Below, piece after piece: positions 8,819 through 17,533 of a stretch of 64,000 nt of DNA. Numbering within the stretch: the stretch's first letter is position 1; every line of letters begins with the position of its first letter. The notes under the pieces were generated by a model. It saw only the letters and a program-made list of their open reading frames with translations, was not told the DNA's origin and did no database searches. The stretch covers positions 105,032 through 169,031 of the forward strand of contig JAKCBQ010000001.1 in the NCBI GenBank assembly GCA_021839245.1. The letters are read 5' to 3'. The position numbers were made by a program, and so were the translations under genes. Source of the stretch: Pseudomonadota bacterium. Its GTDB lineage: Bacteria > Pseudomonadota > Gammaproteobacteria > JAKAQQ01.

Positions 8819-9556
8819 TTAGAACATGAGGGGCGACCCCGAATCGCACAGACAGCGCGCGGACCGTGCCAGGGCGTCGAAGGCCTTTTTCCGACCGCGG
8901 GCCAGCATCCAGAGTCGCCACGGCGAAACACCCATGGGGGCCGTGAACTGCTGCCACCAAGGGGCATCCCACCGTCCCCACGGATCGAGAAGACGGGTCA
9001 GCGAGGAGGGAATTTCGTCGTCCCGGCGATCAAGAACGGCGCGAAGGACCCCCCACGGGACACCGTGTTCCCTGGCCGCACGGGCGACCGCGCAGCTCTC
9101 CATATCCACGGCGGCTCCGGGCCAGCGCCGATCCCAAGCCCGCTTGTCTTCGACCCCGAGAACACGCGCCGAACCCACCAGAGTGTCGACCGAAGAGTCG
9201 TGCGGGGTTGCCGCAAGTCGCTGGCTGAGAGCCGCACGTATCCCGCTGTCCACCTCGAACTTTTCCCCGCTCTCAGCGTCTACAAGGAGAGAAGGAAGAA
9301 GCAGGGATCCCGGCACGAGGTCGGGGCTGAGGGCCCCGCAATATCCGAATGACAGTAGGGCTTCGCAGCCGCTTTTGAGGAGGCTCTCCGCCGCCGCACC
9401 GGCCCGCGCGGCTCCCACGCCAGAGACCCACAGTCGTACGTTCGATCGCAGGATGGTCTCACGATCCAGAGAGGGGCGCTTGAGACCGAATGCCCGGGCT
9501 TCATCGGCGAGGGCGCAGACGACCCCGAGCCGCGGCGGGTCACTCAAACGACGCAA
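8819..9556 (-). CDS. hpnG: HpnG, adenosylhopane nucleosidase/phosphorylase
   Basis: A 245-residue protein of the PNP/MTA nucleosidase fold. HpnG removes adenine from adenosylhopane to give ribosylhopane (or its phosphate), the step after HpnH. The fold is shown by GVVCALADEARAFG near 10-23, the glycine-rich WVSGVGAARAGAAAESL near 43-59, LLSFGYCGAL near 67-76 and AVDMESCAVARAA near 148-160, where the Met-Glu pair binds ribose. The start is probably TTG at 9556, inside the end of shc; no clear ribosome site was found, and TTG 9547 is an alternative. It lies directly downstream of squalene-hopene cyclase. Confidence 0.88.
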   Translation of the reverse strand: MRRLSDPPRLGVVCALADEARAFGLKRPSLDRETILRSNVRLWVSGVGAARAGAAAESLLKSGCEALLSFGYCGALSPDLVPGSLLLPSLLVDAESGEKFEVDSGIRAALSQRLAATPHDSSVDTLVGSARVLGVEDKRAWDRRWPGAAVDMESCAVARAAREHGVPWGVLRAVLDRRDDEIPSSLTRLLDPWGRWDAPWWQQFTAPMGVSPWRLWMLARGRKKAFDALARSARCLCDSGSPLMF

Positions 9557-11550
9557 TGCACCACTTCATTCCCACCGCTCGCCCGTGCGCCTGCCTGCGC
9601 CTGCCGGGACAACCGTCGGTACATCGCAAGTGCCCAGAGCGGAAAGTACAGACTGTAGCCGTGGTATTTCAGGTAGAACACGCGGGGGAACCCCGGGGCG
9701 GTGTACTCGGGGTCACGCCAAGTCCCGTCCGATTCTTGGGTGCGGACGAGATAAGCGATCCCCCGCTGTACCGCGGGTGTTCCCGTCCGCTTCGCGGCCA
9801 TCAACGCCATCACCGCCCAGGCGGTCTGGAACGCCGTGCCACGCAGGTGCGTGCCTGCCAGAGAGGGATCGTCGTAGCTGTCATTCGATTCCCCCCAACT
9901 CCCATCCTCACGTTGCACAGACTCCAGCCAATGCACAGCACGGCGGATCGGTCCCGCCCCCATGTCGTACCCAGCCAACTCGAGTGCAAGAAGGACGGAA
10001 AACGTTCCGTAGATATAGTTAGTCCCCCATCGGCCGTACCAGCCGCCGAACTCCTCTTGATCGTCGAGGATGTACTCGAGGCAACGGCGCATGCTCGTTT
10101 GCAGCGCTTCGGTCGGGAACGGAAGAGATGCGAAATAACCGTAAACGTGGGCACTCACATCCACGGTGGGCGGATCAAGCAGCGCCCCGTGATCCGCAAA
10201 GGGAATCTCGTTCAGGTAGTCGTGGGTGTTGTCGGCGTCGAAGGAAGCGAATCCTCCGTTGGCGCTCTGCATGCCGAGCAACCACCGTGTCGCTCCCTCC
10301 AGGGCCGATGCGTAGCGCGCACGGGCCGGAAGCCAACGCTGAAACGCCCAGGCGACCATTGATGTGTCGTCAAGGTCAGGGTAATACGCGTTGTTGTACT
10401 GGAACGCCCAGCCGCCCGGTTCGAGATCAGGCCGTTCGACGGCCCAGTCCCCGCGCAGTTCGGTGACCTGCCGACCGGCAAGCCAGGCGAGCGCACGGTC
10501 GATCGCTTCGCACGGAGGTTCCGCGAGCTCTTCGAGGGCGAGCACCGCGAGCGCCGTGTCCCAAATCGGGGACACACAGGGCTGACAGTAGGCCTCATCG
10601 TCACGCTCGACGACGAGACGACGGAGAGCCTCGCGCGCGTCTTTGCAAAGCGGATGGTCCGCAGGATAGCCGAGAAGACGACACGCTTCGTAGGCGTTGA
10701 CCATCGCGGGGAAAATGGCACCCAACCCGTCGCGGCCATTGAGACGCTCGGTGAACCAGAGAAGAGCCCGACGAAGGGCACGGCGGCGCACGAATCCCGG
10801 AATCAGGGGTTCGAGACCCCGACCCAGTCGATCAAGAAAGAAGAAGAACCTGTTCAGTGACGATCGGGCAATAAAGTAACGATGCTCATGCCACGGTGGG
10901 GTCACGAAGAGTTCCGGAATGCCAACACCACGCGGATTGCGTGCCTGCGCCTTGAGGCTGGTCAGGACAAAAAGAGGAACCATCACGGTCCGCGACCAGT
11001 AGGAGACCTTGGTGATGTGAAACGGGAACCAGCGGGGAAGAAGCACGACCTCGACCGGAATGAACGGGACCGCTCGCCAAGGCACCTGAGCAAACATGGC
11101 GAGGGCGATTCGTGTAAAAACGTTGCACCGTGCGGCACCACCGCGTGCGAGCACCAACGCGCGAGCGCGGCGCATGTGATCCGCGTCAGGATCGTCACCC
11201 GCCAGTTTAAGAGCGTAGTACGCTTTCACGGTCGCGCTGAGATCGCTTCGCCCCCCCTGATAATGGGGCCAACCGCCCTCGGAGTTCTGCACGCGCCGAA
11301 TGTACGTGGCCAGGCGCGCCTCCAAGGAGCTATCGATTTCGTCCATGAAATGCATCATGAGGATATATTCGGCCGGAATGGTGACGTCGGCTTCGAGCTC
11401 GTAGCACCAATGCCCGTCAGGCGCCTGATCTCGGAGCAGCGCATCGGTCGCCGCGCGAAGGGCGTCGTTTAAGGCCTCATCGTCCGCTCCGTCGAGAATC
11501 GTCCGCAGCGGAGGCATCCGTTCCTTCGTCCGAGGTTCGGCGGAGATCAT
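9544..11550 (-). CDS. shc: Squalene-hopene cyclase
   Basis: Cyclises squalene to hopene and diplopterol at the inner membrane. The 668-residue length is normal. The acid motif DxDD is Asp392-Leu-Asp394-Asp395 (PDLDDTSM), which protonates squalene. Several QW repeats (Q/GxxGGW-type) are visible, for example near EGGWPHY, EPGGWAFQ, ANGGFASF, EFGGWYGRW, EDGSWGES and SDGTWRD. The ATG at 11550 forms an ATGA overlap with the stop of the squalene synthase gene, which chooses this start over the long upstream extension of the frame. It is the central gene of the locus. Confidence 0.97.
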   Translation of the reverse strand: MISAEPRTKERMPPLRTILDGADDEALNDALRAATDALLRDQAPDGHWCYELEADVTIPAEYILMMHFMDEIDSSLEARLATYIRRVQNSEGGWPHYQGGRSDLSATVKAYYALKLAGDDPDADHMRRARALVLARGGAARCNVFTRIALAMFAQVPWRAVPFIPVEVVLLPRWFPFHITKVSYWSRTVMVPLFVLTSLKAQARNPRGVGIPELFVTPPWHEHRYFIARSSLNRFFFFLDRLGRGLEPLIPGFVRRRALRRALLWFTERLNGRDGLGAIFPAMVNAYEACRLLGYPADHPLCKDAREALRRLVVERDDEAYCQPCVSPIWDTALAVLALEELAEPPCEAIDRALAWLAGRQVTELRGDWAVERPDLEPGGWAFQYNNAYYPDLDDTSMVAWAFQRWLPARARYASALEGATRWLLGMQSANGGFASFDADNTHDYLNEIPFADHGALLDPPTVDVSAHVYGYFASLPFPTEALQTSMRRCLEYILDDQEEFGGWYGRWGTNYIYGTFSVLLALELAGYDMGAGPIRRAVHWLESVQREDGSWGESNDSYDDPSLAGTHLRGTAFQTAWAVMALMAAKRTGTPAVQRGIAYLVRTQESDGTWRDPEYTAPGFPRVFYLKYHGYSLYFPLWALAMYRRLSRQAQAGARASGGNEVVHCVV

Positions 11551-12674
11551 TCGGGCGGAGACTGCGTTGGGTAAGGCGAGGCTTCGAAAGCCACGCTCTC
11601 GTCGTTCGCCAACGGCAGGGATCGGGTTGCGAGAGCGAAGAGCGTCCGCAGTGTCCCATCCTGCCCCGCCGTCAAGGCGAGAACACGGCTGATGGTGCGC
11701 ACACTTCGCCGGCTGATCTTGACGTCTTCTCCGCAACGGTACCCCGGGTTTGCCGCCAACTTGCGCAGCGTGAAGACGGCGTAACCGATAGCCCAGAGAC
11801 AAAATTCGCGGATGCCGCGCTGTTCCCGAGGGATCGTCAATGTGAACGTCAGGGCGCGATGAAGATGGCGGTGGGCCAGCGCCACGAGATCCCGCACACC
11901 GGCCTCGAAGCCCGCGCGAGGCTCGAGCGTCGTCAGGCTGCACCCGCGGCGGGCAAAGACATCTCGCGGAAACCAGCACACGCCGTGTTTGCGATCCTCC
12001 CAAAAGTCCTTGAGAATATTCGTCATCTGCAAACCGAGGCCGAAAGAGACCGCAAGAGACGAGAGTTTGGCGCGCCGCTCGGCCACACGAATGTCGTAAA
12101 GACAGAAAAGCTCGGTCAGCATCTCTCCGACGACGCCCGCTACGTAGTAGCAGTATCGGTCGAGCTCGCCGACGTCTTCGAGACCTTCGAGACTCACGTG
12201 GCGTTGGAAACGGGGCATCCCTTCACACATGATTTCGAGAGTGCGGTTGAGGCAGCGACGAACGGACATGTCGAGCTTGTGCGTAAACGCCACCACCCGT
12301 GGCAACTCGGCCAAAAGCTCTCGCTCGGCGGGCGTGGTGCGCTGCGAGAGTCGGGGGAGAAGCTCGGACACGAATCGCTTCGGGTCCTGATCGCCGGAAA
12401 CGACCGCACGAAAGCGGAGGTGAAAACGGTTTTTGTCCTGAGGATCGAGTTCCGGTTCGTCCTCGATCGTGTCCGCGATGCGGCAAAGAAGGTACGCGTC
12501 CGCCACCACCCAGCGCAGAACCGGAGGAAGACGAGGAATGGTCAACGCGAACGTCCGCGACGTTCCGGCCAACATGGCGGAGAGGAAGCGGGCCTCGTCG
12601 TCGCTGACGACCGTCGCTCTGAGGGGGCTTTCCGTAACGCTCACCGGGACTCGTGCATCAACAAGGAAGGACAA
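11547..12674 (-). CDS. sqs: Squalene synthase (single-enzyme type), squalene/phytoene synthase family
   Basis: A 375-residue all-helical prenyl synthase that joins two farnesyl diphosphates. The two aspartate motifs that bind the diphosphates are DTIED (68-72) and DFWED (223-227). Length, the YCYYVAGVVGEMLTELF segment and the QMTNILKDFWED block look more like the one-step NADPH-dependent squalene synthase known from eukaryotes and Methylococcus than like the short HpnC and HpnD halves of the usual proteobacterial route; no hpnC or hpnE is in the window. The start is TTG at 12674, the first possible one after an upstream stop, with no convincing ribosome site. Presqualene diphosphate synthase (HpnD) remains the alternative. 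Confidence 0.8.
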   Translation of the reverse strand: MSFLVDARVPVSVTESPLRATVVSDDEARFLSAMLAGTSRTFALTIPRLPPVLRWVVADAYLLCRIADTIEDEPELDPQDKNRFHLRFRAVVSGDQDPKRFVSELLPRLSQRTTPAERELLAELPRVVAFTHKLDMSVRRCLNRTLEIMCEGMPRFQRHVSLEGLEDVGELDRYCYYVAGVVGEMLTELFCLYDIRVAERRAKLSSLAVSFGLGLQMTNILKDFWEDRKHGVCWFPRDVFARRGCSLTTLEPRAGFEAGVRDLVALAHRHLHRALTFTLTIPREQRGIREFCLWAIGYAVFTLRKLAANPGYRCGEDVKISRRSVRTISRVLALTAGQDGTLRTLFALATRSLPLANDESVAFEASPYPTQSPPE

Positions 12675-12778
12675 TGTCCGTGGGTGGTTGCGGCGTTTTA
12701 CCGACGCTTCTCAAGCAAGTCGACGAAGCGGGTTTGCGCCGCATTCTTGTAGCCGGGTTGTTCACTAAACGTGTCACC

Positions 12779-12784
12779 ATTATA
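12779..12784 (-). promoter_or_regulatory. -10 box (TATAAT) before the squalene synthase-shc operon
   Basis: Perfect TATAAT on the minus strand, placed exactly over the hpnA stop codon. A TTCGCG hexamer (3 of 6) stands 17 bp upstream. Transcription would start near 12772 and run into sqs-shc-hpnG-mvaD-hpnN-hpnL with a leader of about 100 nt. It implies that the cyclase operon has its own promoter in addition to read-through from hpnA. Confidence 0.5.
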
Positions 12785-13799
12785 ACGAACGTTGGACGGA
12801 ACGCGAAGGGTGATCCAGCCACCCGCGGCCGGCAAACCATTCCAGAGCATCCGCAACGGCTTCGCGCCATGGGCGGGCCTGATAGCCGAGTTCTTTCTGT
12901 GCTTTTTCGGAACTGTAGTACATCTTCTTGCGGGCCATCCGCAGTGCATCGAGCGTCACGCGCGGTTCGCGCCCCGTACGCCGAGCCCAAAATTCGTCGA
13001 TCCAAGCCACGGGATAGAGTGGCCGCCGGGGAAGTCGGACGTGCGGGGGGTGCCGACCGGCTTCTTCGGCAACCCCGCGAAGGAGCTCCTTGAGGGAAAG
13101 ATTGGTCCCGCCGAGTATGTAGCGTTCGCCGATCCGCCCCCGCTCGTAGGCCAGCCGGTGCCCGCGCGCGACGTCCGCGACATGCACAACGTTCAGCCCC
13201 GTATCCACGTAGGCGGGGATTCGGCCCCGTGCGGCGTCAAGGATCATGAGGCCGGTCGGTGTGGGTTTGATGTCGCGGGGGCCGACGGGCGCCGAAGGGC
13301 AGACGATGACCACGGGGGCTCCGTCTCGGGCCACACGAGCCCGAACTCGCTCTTCGGCCAGGAATTTCGAACGCTTGTACGCGCCCACCATGTCCGCAAG
13401 GCTCACGGGTGTGGATTCATCGGCCAGTCGGCCGTCGGTAAAGGCGGCCAGTGTCGCAACGCTGCTCGTGTACACGATCCGCTCGACACCCTCCTTGAGA
13501 GCCGCGCTGAGGAGATTTTCCGTGCCGCCGACATTGACCCGTTCGAGCTCTTCGGGGTCGCGGACCCAAAGGCGGTAATCGGCGGCGACGTGGAAGAGGG
13601 CTCGGCAGCCCTTCAGAGCCCGGGCAAGCGATGCGGGATCACGAAGGTCGCCCTCCACGATCTCGACGTCGAGCCCGTCGAGATTGTCGCGTGGGCGGCC
13701 CGGACGCACAAGGACACGGAGCTCGTGTCTTGCGTCGAGAAGCTCGCGCGCGACGGCCGATCCCACGAATCCCGTTCCTCCGGTCAAGAGAGTCGTCAC
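12780..13799 (-). CDS. hpnA: HpnA, hopanoid-associated NAD(P)-dependent sugar epimerase/reductase
   Basis: A 339-residue extended short-chain dehydrogenase of the dihydroflavonol reductase-like group. The Rossmann motif TGGTGFVG is at the N-terminus; the catalytic tyrosine and lysine are in YKRSK near residue 156, and the paired serine is in YTSSVA. HpnA is found in most hopanoid loci, but its exact reaction is not settled. The frame opens at GTG 13811; the GTG at 13799 is preferred because GAGG stands six bases before it and homologues begin right before the Rossmann motif. It is the first minus-strand gene, divergent from hpnI. Confidence 0.88.
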   Translation of the reverse strand: MTTLLTGGTGFVGSAVARELLDARHELRVLVRPGRPRDNLDGLDVEIVEGDLRDPASLARALKGCRALFHVAADYRLWVRDPEELERVNVGGTENLLSAALKEGVERIVYTSSVATLAAFTDGRLADESTPVSLADMVGAYKRSKFLAEERVRARVARDGAPVVIVCPSAPVGPRDIKPTPTGLMILDAARGRIPAYVDTGLNVVHVADVARGHRLAYERGRIGERYILGGTNLSLKELLRGVAEEAGRHPPHVRLPRRPLYPVAWIDEFWARRTGREPRVTLDALRMARKKMYYSSEKAQKELGYQARPWREAVADALEWFAGRGWLDHPSRSVQRSL

Positions 13800-13944
13800 A
13801 CGGGGCCTCACGTCGGTCGATCGCAGGCATTCTAACCCGCGGCAAGGGCTGAGAATCTCGGGCCCGCTGCGGCCGCCGTATACTGCGGCGCGTGAACTTC
13901 GCGCCGTCCGTCACCCCCTTGCCCACCCATCCTTTGGAGACTCT
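13800..13944. promoter_or_regulatory. Divergent promoter region hpnA / hpnI
   Basis: The 145 bp between the two divergent arms of the hopanoid locus. Candidate -10 boxes are TAGAAT on the minus strand (13829-13834, toward hpnA) and TATACT on the plus strand (13879-13884, toward hpnI). Neither has a good -35 box, so a activator or another sigma factor may be needed. No clear operator repeat was seen. Confidence 0.4.
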
Positions 13945-15099
13945 GTGGTCGGCGTGCTGACGGTTCTCGGCATACTCGCGTACGCCGTCGCCGGCGCCTA
14001 CCTTCTCTTGGCCGCCCTCGCTCTCCTCGGGGGGGCACGCACACTCCGCGCCCCTTCTCCCTCTCTCTCCGAAGGGGTGAGCGTCCTCGTCCCTCTCCAC
14101 GGCTCCTTCGTCGGCATGGAAAGATGCCTCGAATCGCTCCTCCGGCAAGATCACCCCTGCTATGAACTGTTGTTTGGAACCTGCGATCCCGAAGACCCTG
14201 CACTCGCGGTGCTCGAGGAGGTCTCACGTCGTTACCCGAAAACGCCCGTACGGGTGTTCGTCACACCACCCCCGCCCGTGGGCACGAATCCCAAAGTCGT
14301 CAATCTCGAGGCTCTCGAGCCGCACGCACAACACAATCTCGTGGTTCTGATTGACGCCGACATCGTCCTCGAAGCCGAGCACCTGCGCCGCGTCGCGGCG
14401 GCTCTCCACGACCCGGCCATCGGTCTGGTGACCTGTCCCTACGGCGTTGAGATACCGGCTCGGGCCAATCTCTGGCAGAAACTCGCCGCTCTCTACATCG
14501 GCGACTGGTTCTACACCTCCGTCCTCATCGGTTCTCTTGTCGCGCCCAAGAAGCACGGCTTCGGAGCCACCCTCGCGCTCCATCGCTCCACCCTTGCGGC
14601 GGCGGGCGGACTGGGCGCTCTGCGGCATGTCCTGGCCGACGATCACGTCCTTCCCGAACGTGTTCGCGTCCTGGGCCTTCACACCGGGATTCTGGAGAGT
14701 GGAGTAAAAACCGTTGTCAACGAAGCCACGTTCCGCACTCTTTGGGCGCACGAAAAACGCTGGCTCGGGACGATCCGCGCCCTTGATCCCTGGGGCTACC
14801 TCGGTCTTCCCGCGGGCTTGACGAGCGTCTTCCTCTTCTTGGGGATTGTTCTTCTCGGAGGCGGTGCTGTCGCCTGGGGGGGGTTTCTGGTTCTTGCCGC
14901 TGGGCGGCTTGTGTTACACTTTCTCGCGTGGAATCGCTCGCGAAGCGGAGGGTTGAGCGCCGCCGTCCTGCTCCTTCCGGCGCGTGATTTTCTGACCCTC
15001 GCCGAATGGCTAGCCGCCTTGGGCGCACGACGTCTCGTCTGGAGCGGGTCCCCTCTTACGATCGACGGCCGCGGGCAGTTGGAGGACAACGATCCATGA
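13945..15099 (+). CDS. hpnI: HpnI, hopanoid glycosyltransferase (ceramide glucosyltransferase-like)
   Basis: A 384-residue family 2 glycosyltransferase that adds N-acetylglucosamine to bacteriohopanetetrol. A hydrophobic helix at 3-27 is followed by the GT-A domain with LIDADI (DxD-type metal site near 137-142), and the C-terminal half carries further membrane helices. The Q/RxxRW-like motif appears as HEKRWLGTIRAL near 270. GTG 13945 is chosen because TTTGGAG stands five bases before it; the frame is open much further upstream but that stretch is antisense to hpnA. ATGA overlap with hpnJ. Confidence 0.9.
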   Translation: MVGVLTVLGILAYAVAGAYLLLAALALLGGARTLRAPSPSLSEGVSVLVPLHGSFVGMERCLESLLRQDHPCYELLFGTCDPEDPALAVLEEVSRRYPKTPVRVFVTPPPPVGTNPKVVNLEALEPHAQHNLVVLIDADIVLEAEHLRRVAAALHDPAIGLVTCPYGVEIPARANLWQKLAALYIGDWFYTSVLIGSLVAPKKHGFGATLALHRSTLAAAGGLGALRHVLADDHVLPERVRVLGLHTGILESGVKTVVNEATFRTLWAHEKRWLGTIRALDPWGYLGLPAGLTSVFLFLGIVLLGGGAVAWGGFLVLAAGRLVLHFLAWNRSRSGGLSAAVLLLPARDFLTLAEWLAALGARRLVWSGSPLTIDGRGQLEDNDP

Positions 15100-16529
15100 G
15101 CCTAAAAACCCTTCTTCTCCATCCCCCCTCTTACGACGGTTTCGACGGTGGGGCCGGCTCCCGCTACCAGGCGCGCCGCGAAATCCGTTCTTTCTGGTAT
15201 CCGACTTGGCTGGCCCAGCCCGCCGCTCTCATTCCGGGCAGCAAACTCATCGATGCTCCGGCCGACGGGCTCAGTGTCGAGGAAGTGCTTGAGCGTTCCC
15301 GTGACTACGAGTTCGTGGTCATGCATACAAGCTCTCCCTCGTTCGCGGCCGACGCGGAGTTCGCCGCACGCCTCAAGGAGCGTTCACCGGACCTCCTCAT
15401 CGCGATGGTCGGTGCAAAAGTGGCGGTTGAGCCGGAAACCTCCCTCCAGGGAGCTCCCGCCGTCGATTTCGTCGCCCGCGAGGAATTCGACTACACACTC
15501 CTCGAAGTCGCCCAAGGTCGCCCCTTCCGTGAGGTTGACGGCGTGAGTTACCGGGCGGCGGACGGCGGCTTCGTTCACAACAAGCCACGCGCCACGATCG
15601 AGAACATGGACGAGCTCCCCTTCGTTTCTGAGGTCTATAAGCGGGACCTCACGATCGAGAATTACTTCATCGGTTACCTCAAGCACCCCTACATCTCCTT
15701 CTACACCGGGCGGGGCTGCCGTTCCAAGTGCACATTCTGTCTATGGCCGCAGACCGTCGGTGGGCATCGCTACCGTGTGCGCAGCCCGGAACACGTGATC
15801 GAGGAAGTCCGCTACATCCAGAAAAACTTTCCGCAGGTCAAAGAGATCTTTTTTGACGACGACACGTTCACCGACTTCAAGCCACGCGCCGAAGAAATCG
15901 CACGTGGCCTGGGCAAGCTTGGTGTCACCTGGTCGTGCAACGCCAAGGCCAACGTCCCCTACGAGACGCTCAAGGTCATGCGCGACAACGGGCTCAGGCT
16001 TCTGCTCGTCGGCTACGAGAGTGGGAACCAGGATATTCTCTTCAACATCAAAAAAGGCCTCCGTCTCGACATCGCCCGCCGCTTCTCGAAAGATTGCCGC
16101 GATCTCGGCATCACGATCCACGGCACCTTCATCCTCGGACTCCCGGGAGAAACGCGCGAGACGATTCAGGAGACCATCCGTTTCGCCCAAGAGATCAACC
16201 CGCACACCATTCAGGTGTCCCTCGCCGCTCCTTATCCCGGCACGCGTCTTTACCGTGAAGCGATCGAGAACGGCTGGCTCGACCTGAGTCAGGCGGATCG
16301 CCTGGTCAGCGAAAACGGCTTTCAGCTCATTCCTCTGAGTTACCAGCATCTCGACCATAAGGAAATTTTCGAATCGGTCGCCACGTTTTACAAGCGTTTC
16401 TACTTCCGCCCGAGCAAGATCGCCGAGCTTGTCGGAGAGATGGTGCGCAGCCCCGAGATGATGAAACGGCGCTTGCGCGAAGGATTGGAGTTCGCCCGCT
16501 TCCTTCGCGAGCGACACGCGGCGCTCTGA
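15096..16529 (+). CDS. hpnJ: HpnJ, cobalamin-dependent-type radical SAM, cyclitol ether synthase
   Basis: A 477-residue radical SAM protein. In Burkholderia HpnJ is required to turn the glucosamine head group of bacteriohopanetetrol into the contracted cyclitol ring. The N-terminal third has the B12-binding-type fold layout (residues about 1-150). The iron-sulfur motif CxxxCxxC is in GRGCRSKCTFC near 206-216, with FFDDDTF and GLPGETRETI further on. Start ATG 15096 is preceded by GGAGG at 15081-15085 and overlaps the hpnI stop (ATGA). Gene order hpnI-hpnJ-hpnK matches the pathway glycosyl transfer, ring contraction and deacetylation. Confidence 0.92.
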   Translation: MSLKTLLLHPPSYDGFDGGAGSRYQARREIRSFWYPTWLAQPAALIPGSKLIDAPADGLSVEEVLERSRDYEFVVMHTSSPSFAADAEFAARLKERSPDLLIAMVGAKVAVEPETSLQGAPAVDFVAREEFDYTLLEVAQGRPFREVDGVSYRAADGGFVHNKPRATIENMDELPFVSEVYKRDLTIENYFIGYLKHPYISFYTGRGCRSKCTFCLWPQTVGGHRYRVRSPEHVIEEVRYIQKNFPQVKEIFFDDDTFTDFKPRAEEIARGLGKLGVTWSCNAKANVPYETLKVMRDNGLRLLLVGYESGNQDILFNIKKGLRLDIARRFSKDCRDLGITIHGTFILGLPGETRETIQETIRFAQEINPHTIQVSLAAPYPGTRLYREAIENGWLDLSQADRLVSENGFQLIPLSYQHLDHKEIFESVATFYKRFYFRPSKIAELVGEMVRSPEMMKRRLREGLEFARFLRERHAAL

Positions 16530-16542
16530 GTCTCTCAACCCC

Positions 16543-17490
16543 GTGACCGGGCCGGCCACGGCTCAGGCGACGACGCCGCGGAGAACGCTCATCGTCACGG
16601 CCGATGATTTCGGGCTCAGTCTCGAGGTCAACGAGGCGGTCGAAGAGGCGCACCGCACGGGCATTCTCACCTGCGCCAGCCTCATGATCGGCGGGCCCGC
16701 ATCCGCCGACGCCATCGCCCGCGCGCGGCGTCTTCCCCGCCTCGGGGTGGGATTGCATCTCACCCTGACGGCCGGACAGGCTCTTCTCGATCACGCATCC
16801 CTCCCCCGCCTGACGGATCGTGCAGGCCGATTTCGGGGCTCGATGCCGACGGTTTCCTTTCGCCTCGTGATCGACCGCGCGCTCCGTCGTGAGCTCCGAC
16901 ACGAGATCCACGCTCAATTCGAGGCGTTTCGCGCCAGTGGCCTGTCCCTCGATCACGTCGACACGCACAAGCACTTTCATACGCACCCTTTCGTGTTCGA
17001 AGATCTTGTAGGGATCGGACGCTCTTACGGGCTTCGGAGCCTGCGGATACCCTCCGAACCTCATCGACCGGGACGGGCCATTGCGGGGGGATCGGCCCCT
17101 CGGATCTCCGTTTCGACGTTGGCAATGGCGCTTCCGCTCCGTCGGATGCGCCGACGATGTCGAGAGCTTGGGCTCACATCGAACGACTGCGTCCTCGGCC
17201 TTCGTGCGAGCGGGGCCATGGACAAAGCCCATGTCCTGCGGGCTCTCCGGGCCCCCCTGACGGGAGTCGTGGAACTCTATCTCCACCCGGCCATGATTTC
17301 CGGTGCCGATGTGGATCCGCAGGCCGCCACGGCCCGCCATGCCGAGGAATACCAGGCCCTCATCGACCCCGAGGTCAAGCGTGCCGCCCACGATCTCGGC
17401 TGGAAACTTTCAACGTACGGAGAATTAGCCTCCGGGACAGAGGATCGGCCGCCTTCCCCTGGCATCCGGCCGCCCGACGCCTTAGAATGA
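16543..17490 (+). CDS. hpnK: HpnK, hopanoid GlcNAc deacetylase (YdjC family)
   Basis: A 315-residue carbohydrate deacetylase of the YdjC/ChbG family that converts N-acetylglucosaminyl-hopanoid to the glucosaminyl form. Metal-binding motifs are TADDFG near 19-24 (catalytic Asp), GVGLHLTL near 69-76 and DHVDTHKHFHTHP near 138-150. It starts at GTG 16543, 13 bp after the hpnJ stop, with no strong ribosome site, so coupling to hpnJ is likely. Confidence 0.9.
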   Translation: MTGPATAQATTPRRTLIVTADDFGLSLEVNEAVEEAHRTGILTCASLMIGGPASADAIARARRLPRLGVGLHLTLTAGQALLDHASLPRLTDRAGRFRGSMPTVSFRLVIDRALRRELRHEIHAQFEAFRASGLSLDHVDTHKHFHTHPFVFEDLVGIGRSYGLRSLRIPSEPHRPGRAIAGGSAPRISVSTLAMALPLRRMRRRCRELGLTSNDCVLGLRASGAMDKAHVLRALRAPLTGVVELYLHPAMISGADVDPQAATARHAEEYQALIDPEVKRAAHDLGWKLSTYGELASGTEDRPPSPGIRPPDALE

Positions 17491-17533
17491 GTCCAATGCT
17501 CGTGTCCCCTTCCCGCCTCTCGAGGGTCCTCCC

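Noticed and set aside
11551-12003. 150-codon N-terminal extension of squalene-hopene cyclase
   Set aside because: The extension reads through the end of the squalene synthase gene in another frame, has no similarity to cyclases, and the ATGA overlap at 11550 explains the start.
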